Positions 33,156 through 41,975 of a stretch of 64,000 nt of DNA are shown here, in pieces (position 1 is the stretch's first letter; each line of letters begins with the position of its first letter). The stretch is from Natronococcus occultus SP4. GTDB taxonomy: Archaea; Halobacteriota; Halobacteria; Halobacteriales; Natrialbaceae. Both the position numbers and the translations under genes were made by a program. Under the pieces are notes generated by a model that worked only from the letters and a program-made list of their open reading frames with translations, was not told where the DNA came from and did no database searches. The stretch covers positions 859,001 to 923,000 of the forward strand of contig NC_019974.1 of assembly GCF_000328685.1 (NCBI RefSeq), written 5' to 3'.

Positions 33156-33369
33156 CACGAGCGTAGACAGTATCCTATCAAATGCGAATCTTTATAGTGA
33201 ATTGTTGGAAATAAATCCCGTATTGGGTTTTCCAGGGAGCAAAGGGAAAGAATTGACCGACCGCGACCAAGGTCCTGCTCCGTATTTCCTTGAGCGGTTC
33301 GAGTATGCGTCTGACGGACGCTCTCCACTACTCTCAGTCCTGCTATCCCACACCTTTCGCGGAGCCGAG

Positions 33370-33389
33370 AACAGCGGAAATATACTCTC
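33370..33389 (-). promoter_or_regulatory. Inverted copy of the repeat core
   Basis: AACAGCGGAAATATACTCTC matches the reverse complement of the array core at 18 of 20 positions. It faces the array across the AT-rich segment, the arrangement of ORB elements flanking a duplex unwinding element. Confidence 0.7.
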
Positions 33390-33411
33390 CCTCTTCGTAT
33401 AAAGAATCTCG

Positions 33412-33441
33412 AACAGAGGAAACAGAGGAAACAGAAGAAAC
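33412..33441. repeat. Three overlapping half-sites, 9-bp period
   Basis: AACAGAGGAAAC occurs at 33412 and 33421, and AACAGAAGAAAC at 33430. The first two match AACAGCGGAAAC, the half-core of the array, at 11 of 12 positions. They lie just before the orc promoter and may be autoregulatory. Confidence 0.5.
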
Positions 33442-33446
33442 CCGGT

Positions 33447-33458
33447 GATTTATGTAAT
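33447..33458 (+). promoter_or_regulatory. TATA region of the orc gene
   Basis: GATTTATGTAAT is centred about 27 nt before the ATG at 33480, which predicts a leaderless orc transcript starting next to the half-site cluster. Confidence 0.5.
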
Positions 33459-33479
33459 ATGGGGTGAATACCTGACGCA

Positions 33480-34673
33480 ATGACCAAGTCTAGAGATAAC
33501 CCACTCATGGATTTTGGAGACAGTGTCTTCACTAATCGGGATGCACTATCCGAGTCCTACGAACCTGATCGGCTCCTCGAGCGAGACGAAGAGATCAACG
33601 AGTATGCAGCCGCACTCCGGCCGGTAGTTGAGGGTGACACGCCAGACAACATCATGGTGTACGGTACGACTGGTGCAGGAAAGACGGCGGTCACTCGATA
33701 CATGGCCGAGATGACGGATGAAGCGTGTGAAAACAACGGAAATGTACTCTCTATTGCCGAGCTGAATTGCAACGAGATGTCCGCATTCAAGGTCGTTCGG
33801 ACACTCGTGAACATGCTGCGGGATGACGGCGAGAAGAATTTTCCCGCCCGTGGACTCTCGACACGAGACGCTCTTGACGCCCTCTACGAAGAAATCGACT
33901 CTCACAAAGGGACGTTTCTGCTGATCCTTGACGAGATCGACCACATCGAAAACATCGATACGCTGTTGTACGATCTGAGCCGGAGCCAGTCGACCGGTCG
34001 ACTCGAAGACACCAAAGTCGGTATCATCGGTATCTCGAACGACTACACTTTCCGAGACGTACTTTCGGCAAAGACGAAGGGCTCATTTGCTGAAATCGAG
34101 ATCGATTTCAAGCCCTACACTGCCGACGAACTCGAGTCTATTCTTTCCGATCGGGCGACTGTCGCGTTCGCCGATGGTGCCATCTCCACCGAAGCGATCC
34201 GTCTTTGCGCTGCGCTGTCAGCCCAAGATAGCGGCAACGCACGCCAAGGGCTCGATATCCTTCGAGCTGCCGGAAAGACCGCAGACGATCAGAACGACGA
34301 CGCCGTGACCGTTGAGCATATCCGAGAAGCACAGGGAAAGATCGAGCGCGGCAACCTCAAGAAGCGGATCGGCAATCTTACCGTTCAACAGCGGCACATT
34401 CTCCATGCGCTCGCTCTCCTCGAAGCCGACGAGAAGACGCCTGCGAGAACAAAGGAAATCTACTCTCTCTACGAGCAGGTATGCGACCAATCTTCGCTAG
34501 ATCCCCTGTCGACTGTGAGAAGCGTCCGTGATCATCTCGACGAGCTGTCGATGCAGGGATTCGCTGATCAGATCACTCGGAACGAGGGGCGTTCTGGCGG
34601 CAAGTATCATGTCTACGAGTGTTCGATGCGCTCCGATCTCGTGCTCTCGACAGGCCCGCGGGACAGCTACTGA
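33480..34673 (+). CDS. orc: Orc1/Cdc6 replication initiator
   Basis: A 397-residue AAA+ initiator that binds origin repeats and opens DNA. The Walker A GTTGAGKT is at residues 62-69 and the Walker B LILDEID has D151-E152. Sensor-like SNDYTFRDVLSAKTKGSF follows. GNARQGLDILRAAG lies in the lid, and a C-terminal winged helix (about 300-385) has TVRSVRDHLDELSMQGF. GC content is lower than in neighbours and the codon choice differs, as often seen in non-main origins or acquired replicons. Two sequences inside the coding region match the upstream repeat core. It probably serves the repeat array at 32785. Confidence 0.93.
   Translation: MTKSRDNPLMDFGDSVFTNRDALSESYEPDRLLERDEEINEYAAALRPVVEGDTPDNIMVYGTTGAGKTAVTRYMAEMTDEACENNGNVLSIAELNCNEMSAFKVVRTLVNMLRDDGEKNFPARGLSTRDALDALYEEIDSHKGTFLLILDEIDHIENIDTLLYDLSRSQSTGRLEDTKVGIIGISNDYTFRDVLSAKTKGSFAEIEIDFKPYTADELESILSDRATVAFADGAISTEAIRLCAALSAQDSGNARQGLDILRAAGKTADDQNDDAVTVEHIREAQGKIERGNLKKRIGNLTVQQRHILHALALLEADEKTPARTKEIYSLYEQVCDQSSLDPLSTVRSVRDHLDELSMQGFADQITRNEGRSGGKYHVYECSMRSDLVLSTGPRDSY
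33732..33751 (-). promoter_or_regulatory. Repeat-core match inside the orc coding region
   Basis: AACAACGGAAATGTACTCTC matches the reverse complement of the array core at 18 of 20 positions, in the same orientation as the inverted copy at 33370. It encodes NNGNVLSI, so it also serves as protein sequence. Confidence 0.5.
34448..34467 (-). promoter_or_regulatory. Weaker repeat-core match near the end of orc
   Basis: AACAAAGGAAATCTACTCTC matches the array core (reverse complement) at 16 of 20 positions, again in the same orientation. It may be chance, but it keeps the GGAAA and TACTCTC parts. Confidence 0.3.
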
Positions 34674-34848
34674 TTTTCACGAGACGTCGGCGAGGCGGAA
34701 CGGTTGTCGCCTCGTCTCTGGTTGTGAGCCGTTCACACCAGAGTCGACGGCAAGTATTGTGAGTCGATGAGGGGTTCTTCGTCTGCGATCGAAGCTGGGT
34801 CGACAGGTCGGCGAGACGCATTTCAACTGCGGGTTCGAAGTCACGGGT

Positions 34849-35538
34849 ATGAACGCCGCGGTCGTGACGGTCGGAGACGAACTGCTCGCCGGACGGACGA
34901 CGAACACCAACGCCACCTGGCTCTGCGAGCGCCTCGCCGAGCGCGGCGTTACCGTCGAACGGGTCACGACCGTCCCTGACCGAATCGGGGACATCGCGAC
35001 CGTCGTCGGCGACTACAGCGCGGCCTACGACGCCGTCCTCGTCACGGGCGGGCTCGGCCCGACCCACGACGACGTGACGATGGCGGGGATCGCCGCAACG
35101 TTCGATCGCGAACTCGAGACCGACGAGGACGTCCTCGAGTGGCTCGAGGAGCACGGCTACTCGCGGGCGGACCTGACGTCCGGAACCGCCGAGATTCCCG
35201 CGGGCGCGCGGCCGCTGCACAACGAGGCGGGGGTCGCACCCGGGGCCGTCTGCGAGAACGTCTACGTCCTCCCCGGTGTCCCGGGCGAAATGCGGGCGAT
35301 GTTCGAGTCCGTCGCCGACGAGTTCGTCGGCACTCGGACGTACCGGAAGACGGTCGTCGCCGACGAACCCGAGAGCGCGCTGCTCGATCGCTTCGAGACG
35401 CTACGTGAGGAGTTCGACGTCGCCGTCGGGAGCTACCCCGGCGAGTCGGTCAGGGTCGAGCTCTCCGGACCCGACGAGGAGACGGTCGCGGCGGCCGAAG
35501 CGTGGCTCCGCGAGCGGGTCGAGACGGTCGAGGAGTGA
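34849..35538 (+). CDS. CinA-type molybdopterin-binding domain protein
   Basis: A 229-residue protein with the MoaB/MogA-like domain found at the N-terminus of CinA: VVTVGDELLAGRTTNTN, then VTGGLGPTHDDVT, and LPGVPGEMRAMF. The C-terminal nicotinamide-nucleotide amidase domain of bacterial CinA is absent, as in many archaeal proteins. It may act as a nucleotide pyrophosphatase; the name competence/damage-inducible is historical. The 34674-34848 gap before it holds nothing recognisable. Confidence 0.82.
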   Translation: MNAAVVTVGDELLAGRTTNTNATWLCERLAERGVTVERVTTVPDRIGDIATVVGDYSAAYDAVLVTGGLGPTHDDVTMAGIAATFDRELETDEDVLEWLEEHGYSRADLTSGTAEIPAGARPLHNEAGVAPGAVCENVYVLPGVPGEMRAMFESVADEFVGTRTYRKTVVADEPESALLDRFETLREEFDVAVGSYPGESVRVELSGPDEETVAAAEAWLRERVETVEE

Positions 35539-35554
35539 GCGCTTCCGAGCCGTT

Positions 35555-35680
35555 CTACCGGTAGAGGTACGCGACCCAGGCGACCGTGACCGCGAGACTC
35601 ACTAGCAGTGTTCCCCAGCCTGCGATACCCATCGGCAGCGTCGTTTCGGCCTCGAGCACGATGGCAAGTAGTTCGTTCAT
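35555..35680 (-). CDS. 41-residue single-helix membrane protein
   Basis: A short open frame starting MNELLAIVLEAETTLPMG, with one membrane helix (GTLLVSLAVTVAWVAYLY) and ending in Arg. A CTTAATTG element (TATA on the minus strand) at 35704-35711 is 27 nt before the ATG, the leaderless spacing. It lies between the CinA-type gene and the NAD kinase-like gene. Coding potential is supported by the promoter, the helix and halophile codon use; function unknown. Confidence 0.5.
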   Translation of the reverse strand: MNELLAIVLEAETTLPMGIAGWGTLLVSLAVTVAWVAYLYR

Positions 35681-35776
35681 AGGTCGCGGTCGGTGCCGAT
35701 CCCTCTTAATTGTTCAGAAAGCGTGTCGTTCGGTGGAAAGCCACACGGCTTTTGTCGGCGCCCCCGAAGAGCCGCT

Positions 35777-36883
35777 ATGGACACGATCGGCGTCGTCGTC
35801 AACCCGATCGCCGGCATGGGCGGGCGGGTCGGACTGAAGGGGACCGACGGGAAGGTTGCGGAGGCACGCCAGCGCGGCGCGACCACGCGAGCACCCGAAC
35901 GAGCGCGACAAGCCCTCGAGGTGCTGGCCCGCGAGACCGACGGGCTGACGGTGTACACCGCCGCGGGGCCGATGGGCGAGGACGCGGCCCGGGACGCCGG
36001 CTTCGACCCCGCGGTGGGGTACGACCCGTGGGCGGAGTTGGCCGAGGGGCCGCCCGAGGATCCCGGCGAGGCCGAGACGACCGCGGCGGACACGCAAGCG
36101 GCCGTCCGCGAATTTCTCGAGCGCGAGGTCGACCTCGTCCTCTTCGTCGGCGGGGACGGGACGGCCGTCGACGTCGCCGAGGTGCTCGAGGACGGCGACG
36201 GCGAGACGCCGATGCTCGGCGTGCCCGCAGGGGTCAAGATCTACTCCTCGGTGTTCGCCGTCACGCCGCGGGACGCCGGGCGGATCGCGGCCGGGTTCGA
36301 CGCGGTCGAACCCCGAGAGGTCAACGATATCGACGAGGACGCCTACCGCGAGGGCGAGGTCCGGTCGGAGCTGCGGGCGGTCGTCCCGGTGCCCGTCGCG
36401 CCGGACGTCCAGTCGGGCAAGCAGGTCTCCGGCGGCAGCGTCGACTCGCTGGCCGCGGGCTTCGCTCGCGAGATCGAAGACGGCCGCACCTACGTCTTCG
36501 GCCCGGGCGGGACGGTCGGCGCGATCGAGGCCGAGCTCGGGATCGACGCCTCCCCGCTGGGGGTCGACGTCTGGCGCGATGGCGACGTCCTCGCGACCGA
36601 CGCCACGGAGACAGAGATCCTCGACGTCCTCGCGGAGCCGGCGACGATCGTCGTTTCGCCGATCGGCGGACAGGGATTCGTCTTCGGTCGGGGCAACCAC
36701 CAGCTCTCGCCCGCGGTTATCCGGCGAGCCGACGAGATCGCGGTCGTCGCTGCCGACGAGAAGCTAGACGGGATCGACTCGCTCCGGGTCGACACCGACG
36801 ACGACGCCGTAGACGAGGAACTCCGGGGCTGGATGAAGGTGCGAACGGGGCGGTTCACGACCCGACTCGTGAAGGTTGTTTAA
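35777..36883 (+). CDS. ATP-NAD kinase family protein (AcoX-like)
   Basis: A 368-residue protein of the NAD kinase/diacylglycerol kinase superfamily. GVVVNPIAGMGGRVGLKG at the start and LVLFVGGDGTAVDVAEVL near residue 125 are the family nucleotide-binding motifs, followed by MLGVPAGVKIYSSVFAV. It is longer than catalytic archaeal NAD kinases and closer to the AcoX group, whose substrate is unclear. The ATG at 35777 gives the family N-terminus. No acetoin genes are adjacent. Confidence 0.82.
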   Translation: MDTIGVVVNPIAGMGGRVGLKGTDGKVAEARQRGATTRAPERARQALEVLARETDGLTVYTAAGPMGEDAARDAGFDPAVGYDPWAELAEGPPEDPGEAETTAADTQAAVREFLEREVDLVLFVGGDGTAVDVAEVLEDGDGETPMLGVPAGVKIYSSVFAVTPRDAGRIAAGFDAVEPREVNDIDEDAYREGEVRSELRAVVPVPVAPDVQSGKQVSGGSVDSLAAGFAREIEDGRTYVFGPGGTVGAIEAELGIDASPLGVDVWRDGDVLATDATETEILDVLAEPATIVVSPIGGQGFVFGRGNHQLSPAVIRRADEIAVVAADEKLDGIDSLRVDTDDDAVDEELRGWMKVRTGRFTTRLVKVV

Positions 36884-36987
36884 GGTAGCCCGGATATTCG
36901 CCCCGATCGGAGAACAATATTACCACTAGTGCCGAATATAATGTGTGTATAGTCAGGATTAAGGCGCACTCTCGCCTACCCCCTGCC

Positions 36988-38019
36988 ATGGAAACGCGGA
37001 AAGTCCAGCGGCTCGGTCCCTCGACGCTCGCGATGACCCTCCCCGCGGAGTGGGCGGGCGAACACGACGTCGAGAAAGGCGACGAGGTGACGATTCGAAC
37101 CAGCGGCAAGGGAACGCTGACGGTGATGCCCGAATCGGCGAACACCGAAGAGACGGAGGCGACCATCCACGTCGACAACCTCGACGCGCTGGCCGTCGAG
37201 CGCGCGATCGTCGCCCAGTACGTCCTCGGGCGGCGCGTCATCCGCATCCAGCGCGAGGACGGCGCGCTCGACTCCGAGCACATCAACGCCGTCTACCAGG
37301 CCGAGACCCAGCTGATGGGGCTGGGCGTGATCGAGGAGACCCCGGAGAACATCTCGATTCGCTGCTCGGTCGATCCCGAGGACTTCACGCTCGATAACCT
37401 GCTCGAGCGCCTCGAGCGAACCGGCAGCACGATGCGCGGCGAAGCGATCAAGGCCCTCGCTCACGGCAACCCCGACCTCGCTCAGCGGGCGCTGAACCGC
37501 GAGCGTCAGGCGAACAAGATCTTCGTGCTCCTGTTGCGGCTGATCTTTACGGCCTACCAGAACCCCAACCTCGCGCGGGCGGTCGGGCTCAACAGCGGCT
37601 TCCCGCTGATCGGCTACCGCTCGATCGCGAAGAACCTCGAGCTGACCGCCGACAACGCCGAGGACATCGCCGACATCGTCATGGAGACCGAGGGCCACAC
37701 CCTCGACGTCGATAGCGCGATCATGCGCGACATTCGCGAGCTGAACGAGATCGTCGACGAGATCACCGCGCTGGCGGTCGAGGCCGCCGTCGAACGGGAT
37801 TACAACAAATCTAACGAAGTCCGGGCGCTGTTCCACGAGATCGCCGACCGCGAGGACGAGATCCTCGCCGAGCTGCCAGAGATGGCAAACGAGGACCTGC
37901 TGCGGGTGCGGGAGGTGCTGGTTGGTCTCCAGCAGACCGCCCAGTACGCGATGCGAAACGCCGAAATCGCAGCGAACCTCGCGCTCAACGAGGAGTCCGA
38001 GCACACGACGATCCACTGA
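36988..38019 (+). CDS. phoU: PhoU-domain phosphate regulator with N-terminal AbrB-like domain
   Basis: A 343-residue protein. Residues about 3-50 (ETRKVQRLGPSTLAMTLP, then HDVEKGDEVTIRTSG) form an AbrB/SpoVT-like DNA-binding swapped-hairpin domain. Residues about 105-335 are a helical PhoU domain with two repeats (MRGEAIKALAHGN, and LVGLQQTAQYAMRNAEIAA in two parts). Such fusions are archaeal regulators linked to phosphate uptake. No pst transporter lies in this window. AT-rich sequence at 36915-36955 with GTATAG supplies the promoter. Confidence 0.85.
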   Translation: METRKVQRLGPSTLAMTLPAEWAGEHDVEKGDEVTIRTSGKGTLTVMPESANTEETEATIHVDNLDALAVERAIVAQYVLGRRVIRIQREDGALDSEHINAVYQAETQLMGLGVIEETPENISIRCSVDPEDFTLDNLLERLERTGSTMRGEAIKALAHGNPDLAQRALNRERQANKIFVLLLRLIFTAYQNPNLARAVGLNSGFPLIGYRSIAKNLELTADNAEDIADIVMETEGHTLDVDSAIMRDIRELNEIVDEITALAVEAAVERDYNKSNEVRALFHEIADREDEILAELPEMANEDLLRVREVLVGLQQTAQYAMRNAEIAANLALNEESEHTTIH

Positions 38020-38106
38020 TCGATTCGGCCGCCGGTGGGATCGGCGCCACCGGCTTTCCGTTGACGGAAACCTTTTATTCGGCCCTGGCGAGTTCCCGCC
38101 AACGCA

Positions 38107-41100
38107 ATGAGTCCGTCAGCCCCGACGCCGACCACGGTCCTCGAGGCGTTCGATGCGCTCGCGGGGCCGGGGACGCCCCTGACAACGACCGAGGTCGCCG
38201 GCGAGTTCGACTGTACGAACCGGACGATCTACAACAAACTCGACGCGCTCGCCGAGGACGGGCCGCTCGAAACGAAGAAGGTCGGTTCCCGCGGCCGAGT
38301 GTGGTGGCGACCGTCGAGTGATCCGTACCGGGCCGACGGGAGAGCCAAACCCGAACCTGCCGAAGCGTCGGGTCGCCGGCTGTTCGAGAACACGGACGAC
38401 AGCCCGCCCGAGACCCCGGAGCCGGACGGCTTCGATCTCGCCGCGGACGCCACGGTCCGCAGTGACGGACGCCAGCGAGCCGAAAAGCAGGTGGCCGAAC
38501 TATCGCGCGAGAGCCCAGAGCAGTATCGCGCGCTGTTCGAATCGATCGACGAGGGGTTCTGTGTCGTCGAAACGGCCGGCGACCGAGCGGAACCGGCCGA
38601 GTACCGCATCGCTGAGGCGAACTCCGCGTTCGAGGAGCTAAGCGGTCTCGAGGATCCAGTGGGAAAAACCATCGGCGAGATGGACGTGGCCGTCGACCGG
38701 TTCTGGGACGAGCGGTACGATCGGGTGGCCCGCACCGGAGAGACTGTCCGCTTCCAACGCCGGATCGAGGACGTCGGAGGGTGGTTCGAGGTGTGTGTGG
38801 CCCCCTTTGGCGACCGGCAGAAGCGACGCGTTGCGATCCTGTTCGACGACAGTACCGAGCGCAAGCGGCGAGCACAGTTGCTGGCCGAACAGCGGGAGCT
38901 CCTCGAGCGGATCGCCGCGGGAGCTCCGCTCGAGGCGTGTCTCTCGGAGCTGTGTACCGCCGTTTCGCGGCTCGGCTCGGGCGTTCGGGCGAGTATTCTG
39001 CTCGCCGACGACGACCGCGAGGCGTTCCAGTGCCCGATCGCTCCGGACCTCGAGTCCTCGTGGGACGAGGGACTGGCAGGCGCCCCGATCGACGATCTCA
39101 TGCTGGGCACGTGCGGCGAGGCGGTGTTTCAGGGAGTGTCCGTCACCTGCGAGAACGTCGCCGACGACGACCGGTGGTCGGAGGAGTGGCGGGAGCTGTG
39201 TCTCGAAAACGGCGTCCGTGCGGGTCGTTCCGAGCCGCTCCGCGGACCGGACGGCACTCCCGTCGGGTCGTTCATGCTCTGTTTCGACGAACCGCGGACG
39301 CCAACCGAGTGGGAGCAGCGGCTGGTCGAGTTCGGCACGCACGTCGTAGAGATCGCGCTCGAACGGGAGCGATCGCGTTGTGCGCTCCGCGAGAGCGAAC
39401 GGCGACTCGACGCGTTCGTGACCACGACCACCGACATCACCTACCGCATGAGTCCCGACTGGACCGAACTGTACGAACTCGACGGCCAGGGGTTCATCGC
39501 CGATACGGACGACCCGTTCGACTCCTGGCTCGGCGAGTACATCCCGGAAGACGAGCAAGAACGCGTCGGGGATGCGATCGACGAGGCCGTCGAGACCGGG
39601 AGCAGCTTCGAGCTGGAACACGAGGTCCTGCGGGTTGACGGGACGCGAGGATGGGTCCACTCTCGAGCCGTCCCGGTCCGCGACGAGGACGGCGAGATCA
39701 CCGAGTGGTTCGGGACGGGGACCGACGTGACCGAGCGCAAACGGATCGAACACGAGCTCCGCGAGAGCGAAGAGCGGTTCCGGGCGATCGCGAACCTCGT
39801 CCCCGATCTCATGTGGAGTAACGATCCGACCGGTTCGGTAACCTGGTACAACCAGCGGTGGTTCGAGTACACCGGTAAATCGCCCGAGGAGGCTACCGGA
39901 GACGGCTGGCTGGACCCCGTCCATCCCGCGGATCGCGAGCGATCACTCGAGACCTTCCGGAACGCCGTCGAGGCGGGGGAACCGTTCCAGCGGGAACACC
40001 GTATCCGCCGCCACGACGGCGAGTACCGCTGGTTTCTCGTTCGAGCACGCCCGGTCGAAGACGACGACGGAACGATCACCCACTGGTTCGGTACGGCGAC
40101 GGACATCCACGACGAACACGAGACGCAAGCGTCCCTCGAGCGACTCAGTGCGGCGAGCCAGGAGCTGATCGACGCCGACAGCGGGGAGATCGCCGATCAC
40201 GTTGCAGCGCTCGCCTGCGAGATCTTCGGCGCCGAGCACGCCGCGCTGTGGCGGTACGACGAGACCACCGGCGATCTCGAGCGCTACGACGACCGAATCG
40301 AGGCCGGACCGGACGTCGACGCCGTCGCATACCCCGACGATCTCTTCGAGATGGCCTGGGACGTGTTCGTCGGCGACGAGGTCGTGGTTGCTCGCGATCC
40401 ATCCGTTTCCGAACCGGCCCCCGACGTACTCCCCCTCCGGAGCAAGGTCCTGATTCCCCTCGGGCGACATGGGGTGCTCTGTGCCGGCTCGCCACACCCC
40501 GACGGGATCGACGAGCGAACGATCGACCTCGCCGAGACGGTCGGGGCGACCGTCGAGTCGGCGTGGGACCGCGCCGAGGGCGAACGCCAACTCGCGAACC
40601 GGAACGAGGAACTCGAGCGACTCGACAGCCTCAACGCTCTCATCAGGGGGATCGACCGGGCGCTCGTGGACGCCGACAGTCGCGAGGCGATCGACGGTGC
40701 CGTCTGCGAGCGCCTCGCGGAGTCGGAGCGCTACGAGTTCGCCTGGATCGGCGATCGCGATCCCAGGACGGGCGCGATCACGCCACGGGAGTTCGACGGC
40801 GTCGACCGAGGCTACCTCGAGACACTCCCGTTCGGCGCCGACGAAACGCCGCCTGACGAGGACCCGATCGCCGAGGCAGCACGAACGGGCGAGCTGCGGA
40901 TCGTCTCGGACGTCGCCATCGACCCGCGAGCCGCCTCCTGGCGGGAGACGACCCTCGATCGGGGAGGCCGCTCGTGTATCGCCATCCCGCTGGTCTACAA
41001 CGGCTCGCAGTACGGCGTCCTCGCGGTGTACGCCGACCGGCCCCAGCCGGACACACACGACCACGCCGTGTTCGAAGAACTCGGACGGACGATCGCACAC

Positions 41101-41802
41101 GCGCTCAACGCCGTCGAAACCAAACGAACACTCCTGACCGATAGCGTAATCGAGTTGACGATCGACGTCCGGGATGCCGACAGCGTCCTCTCGCGGTTCG
41201 CTCGGGAGGCGGAGTGCGAGATCGAGTTCGAGGGGCTCGTCCCCCAGCAGGCCGAGACCGACCGCCTGTTCTTCCGCGCGGCGACGGCCGATCCGGAGCC
41301 GATTCGGAGCGCCGCGTCTCGGATCCCCGCCGTCGCCGAGATCGATCCCCTCCGAAGCGAGGACGGCAGCTTCGAGTTCGAGGCCGCGATCACCGGACGA
41401 ACCCTCGCGTCGAACGTCGTCGAGAACGGGGGGATCGTTCGGTCGCTGACTGTCACCGACGAGACGACGCTTCTCGTCGTCGACCTCCCCGCGGCAGCGA
41501 GTGCCCGAACGTTCGTCGAAACCCTTCGGGAGAAGTATTCCCGTACCGACCTCGTCTCACGACGGACTCGGGACCGTCCGATCACGACCCGGCAGGACCT
41601 CCGGAACGCGCTCGAGGAACGGGTCACCGACCGCCAGCGGGAGGTCCTCGAAACCGCGTACCGGAGTGGGTTCTTCGAATCGCCGCGTGTACGGACGGGG
41701 CGAGAGCTGTCCGAGACGCTGGATATCACGCAGCCGACCTTCTCGCATCACCTCAGGGAGGCCCAGCGTCGTCTCTGCGAGGTGGCGTTCGAGAACGCCT
41801 GA
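38107..41802 (+). CDS. Large PAS/GAF sensory regulator of the bacterioopsin-activator family
   Basis: A 1231-residue cytoplasmic multi-sensor. In order: an N-terminal winged helix (about 1-70, CTNRTIYNKLDALAEDG), PAS from about 135, GAF from about 260, PAS from about 428 and from about 553 (EERFRAIANLVPDLMW), GAF-like domains from about 683 and 842, the Bat-associated domain from about 1008, and HTH_10 from about 1172 (TDRQREVLETAYRSGFF, then LDITQPTFSHHLREA). No histidine kinase domain is present, so it signals by direct DNA binding. Ligands are unknown; PAS and GAF often bind haem, flavin or nucleotides. A TTTTATT box at 38073 fits the start. Confidence 0.88.
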   Translation: MSPSAPTPTTVLEAFDALAGPGTPLTTTEVAGEFDCTNRTIYNKLDALAEDGPLETKKVGSRGRVWWRPSSDPYRADGRAKPEPAEASGRRLFENTDDSPPETPEPDGFDLAADATVRSDGRQRAEKQVAELSRESPEQYRALFESIDEGFCVVETAGDRAEPAEYRIAEANSAFEELSGLEDPVGKTIGEMDVAVDRFWDERYDRVARTGETVRFQRRIEDVGGWFEVCVAPFGDRQKRRVAILFDDSTERKRRAQLLAEQRELLERIAAGAPLEACLSELCTAVSRLGSGVRASILLADDDREAFQCPIAPDLESSWDEGLAGAPIDDLMLGTCGEAVFQGVSVTCENVADDDRWSEEWRELCLENGVRAGRSEPLRGPDGTPVGSFMLCFDEPRTPTEWEQRLVEFGTHVVEIALERERSRCALRESERRLDAFVTTTTDITYRMSPDWTELYELDGQGFIADTDDPFDSWLGEYIPEDEQERVGDAIDEAVETGSSFELEHEVLRVDGTRGWVHSRAVPVRDEDGEITEWFGTGTDVTERKRIEHELRESEERFRAIANLVPDLMWSNDPTGSVTWYNQRWFEYTGKSPEEATGDGWLDPVHPADRERSLETFRNAVEAGEPFQREHRIRRHDGEYRWFLVRARPVEDDDGTITHWFGTATDIHDEHETQASLERLSAASQELIDADSGEIADHVAALACEIFGAEHAALWRYDETTGDLERYDDRIEAGPDVDAVAYPDDLFEMAWDVFVGDEVVVARDPSVSEPAPDVLPLRSKVLIPLGRHGVLCAGSPHPDGIDERTIDLAETVGATVESAWDRAEGERQLANRNEELERLDSLNALIRGIDRALVDADSREAIDGAVCERLAESERYEFAWIGDRDPRTGAITPREFDGVDRGYLETLPFGADETPPDEDPIAEAARTGELRIVSDVAIDPRAASWRETTLDRGGRSCIAIPLVYNGSQYGVLAVYADRPQPDTHDHAVFEELGRTIAHALNAVETKRTLLTDSVIELTIDVRDADSVLSRFAREAECEIEFEGLVPQQAETDRLFFRAATADPEPIRSAASRIPAVAEIDPLRSEDGSFEFEAAITGRTLASNVVENGGIVRSLTVTDETTLLVVDLPAAASARTFVETLREKYSRTDLVSRRTRDRPITTRQDLRNALEERVTDRQREVLETAYRSGFFESPRVRTGRELSETLDITQPTFSHHLREAQRRLCEVAFENA

Positions 41803-41832
41803 TCGGAAGCGCCGTCGGCGCGTCCCCGGCAG

Positions 41833-41951
41833 CATCGCGGAGCGGACGAGGGCGCACATCGCGGAGCGGAAGGGGCGCTTCGGACCGCTGATCTAGATGG
41901 TTCAGTTTTCGTTCGTCGGCTATCTAGATAGTTCGAAACCAGGCTTTCGTT
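41833..41951. promoter_or_regulatory. Repeated elements before the DUF7344 gene
   Basis: CATCGCGGAGCGGA occurs twice (about 41833 and 41857). Two ATCTAGAT palindromes each start a similar stretch (ATCTAGATGGTTC at 41891 and ATCTAGATAGTTC at 41922, about 31 nt apart), both followed by a TTTTCGTTCG-type end. They could be operator copies for the gene at 41976. No factor is known. Confidence 0.4.
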
Positions 41952-41975
41952 CGAAGCACGCCCATCGCGGAGACA

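Larger units (their letters stand above)
32785..33479. other. Candidate replication origin: repeat array, AT-rich unwinding segment, orc promoter
   Basis: The block between queD and the orc1/cdc6 gene has the parts expected of a haloarchaeal origin: iterated sites, an AT-rich segment (about 33165-33235 and 33375-33460) that could unwind, an inverted copy of the site core on the other side (33370-33389), and an adjacent initiator gene. The site family differs from the published consensus ORBs, as usually seen when each origin has its own Orc. No experiment can be read from sequence, so origin activity is inference. Confidence 0.7.

Noticed and set aside
32721-33158. Repeat protein TAETYSLTPTAEQ on the minus strand
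   Set aside because: The 42-bp repeat keeps several frames open by length alone. The single 41-bp unit shifts the frame, and the product has no signal or conserved domain, so it is a side effect of the non-coding array.
38229-41729. Several long antisense frames over the sensory regulator
   Set aside because: High GC and codon bias leave the opposite strand open. They are rich in Ser, Arg and Pro with no domains, while the sense frame has PAS, GAF and HTH_10 domains in order.
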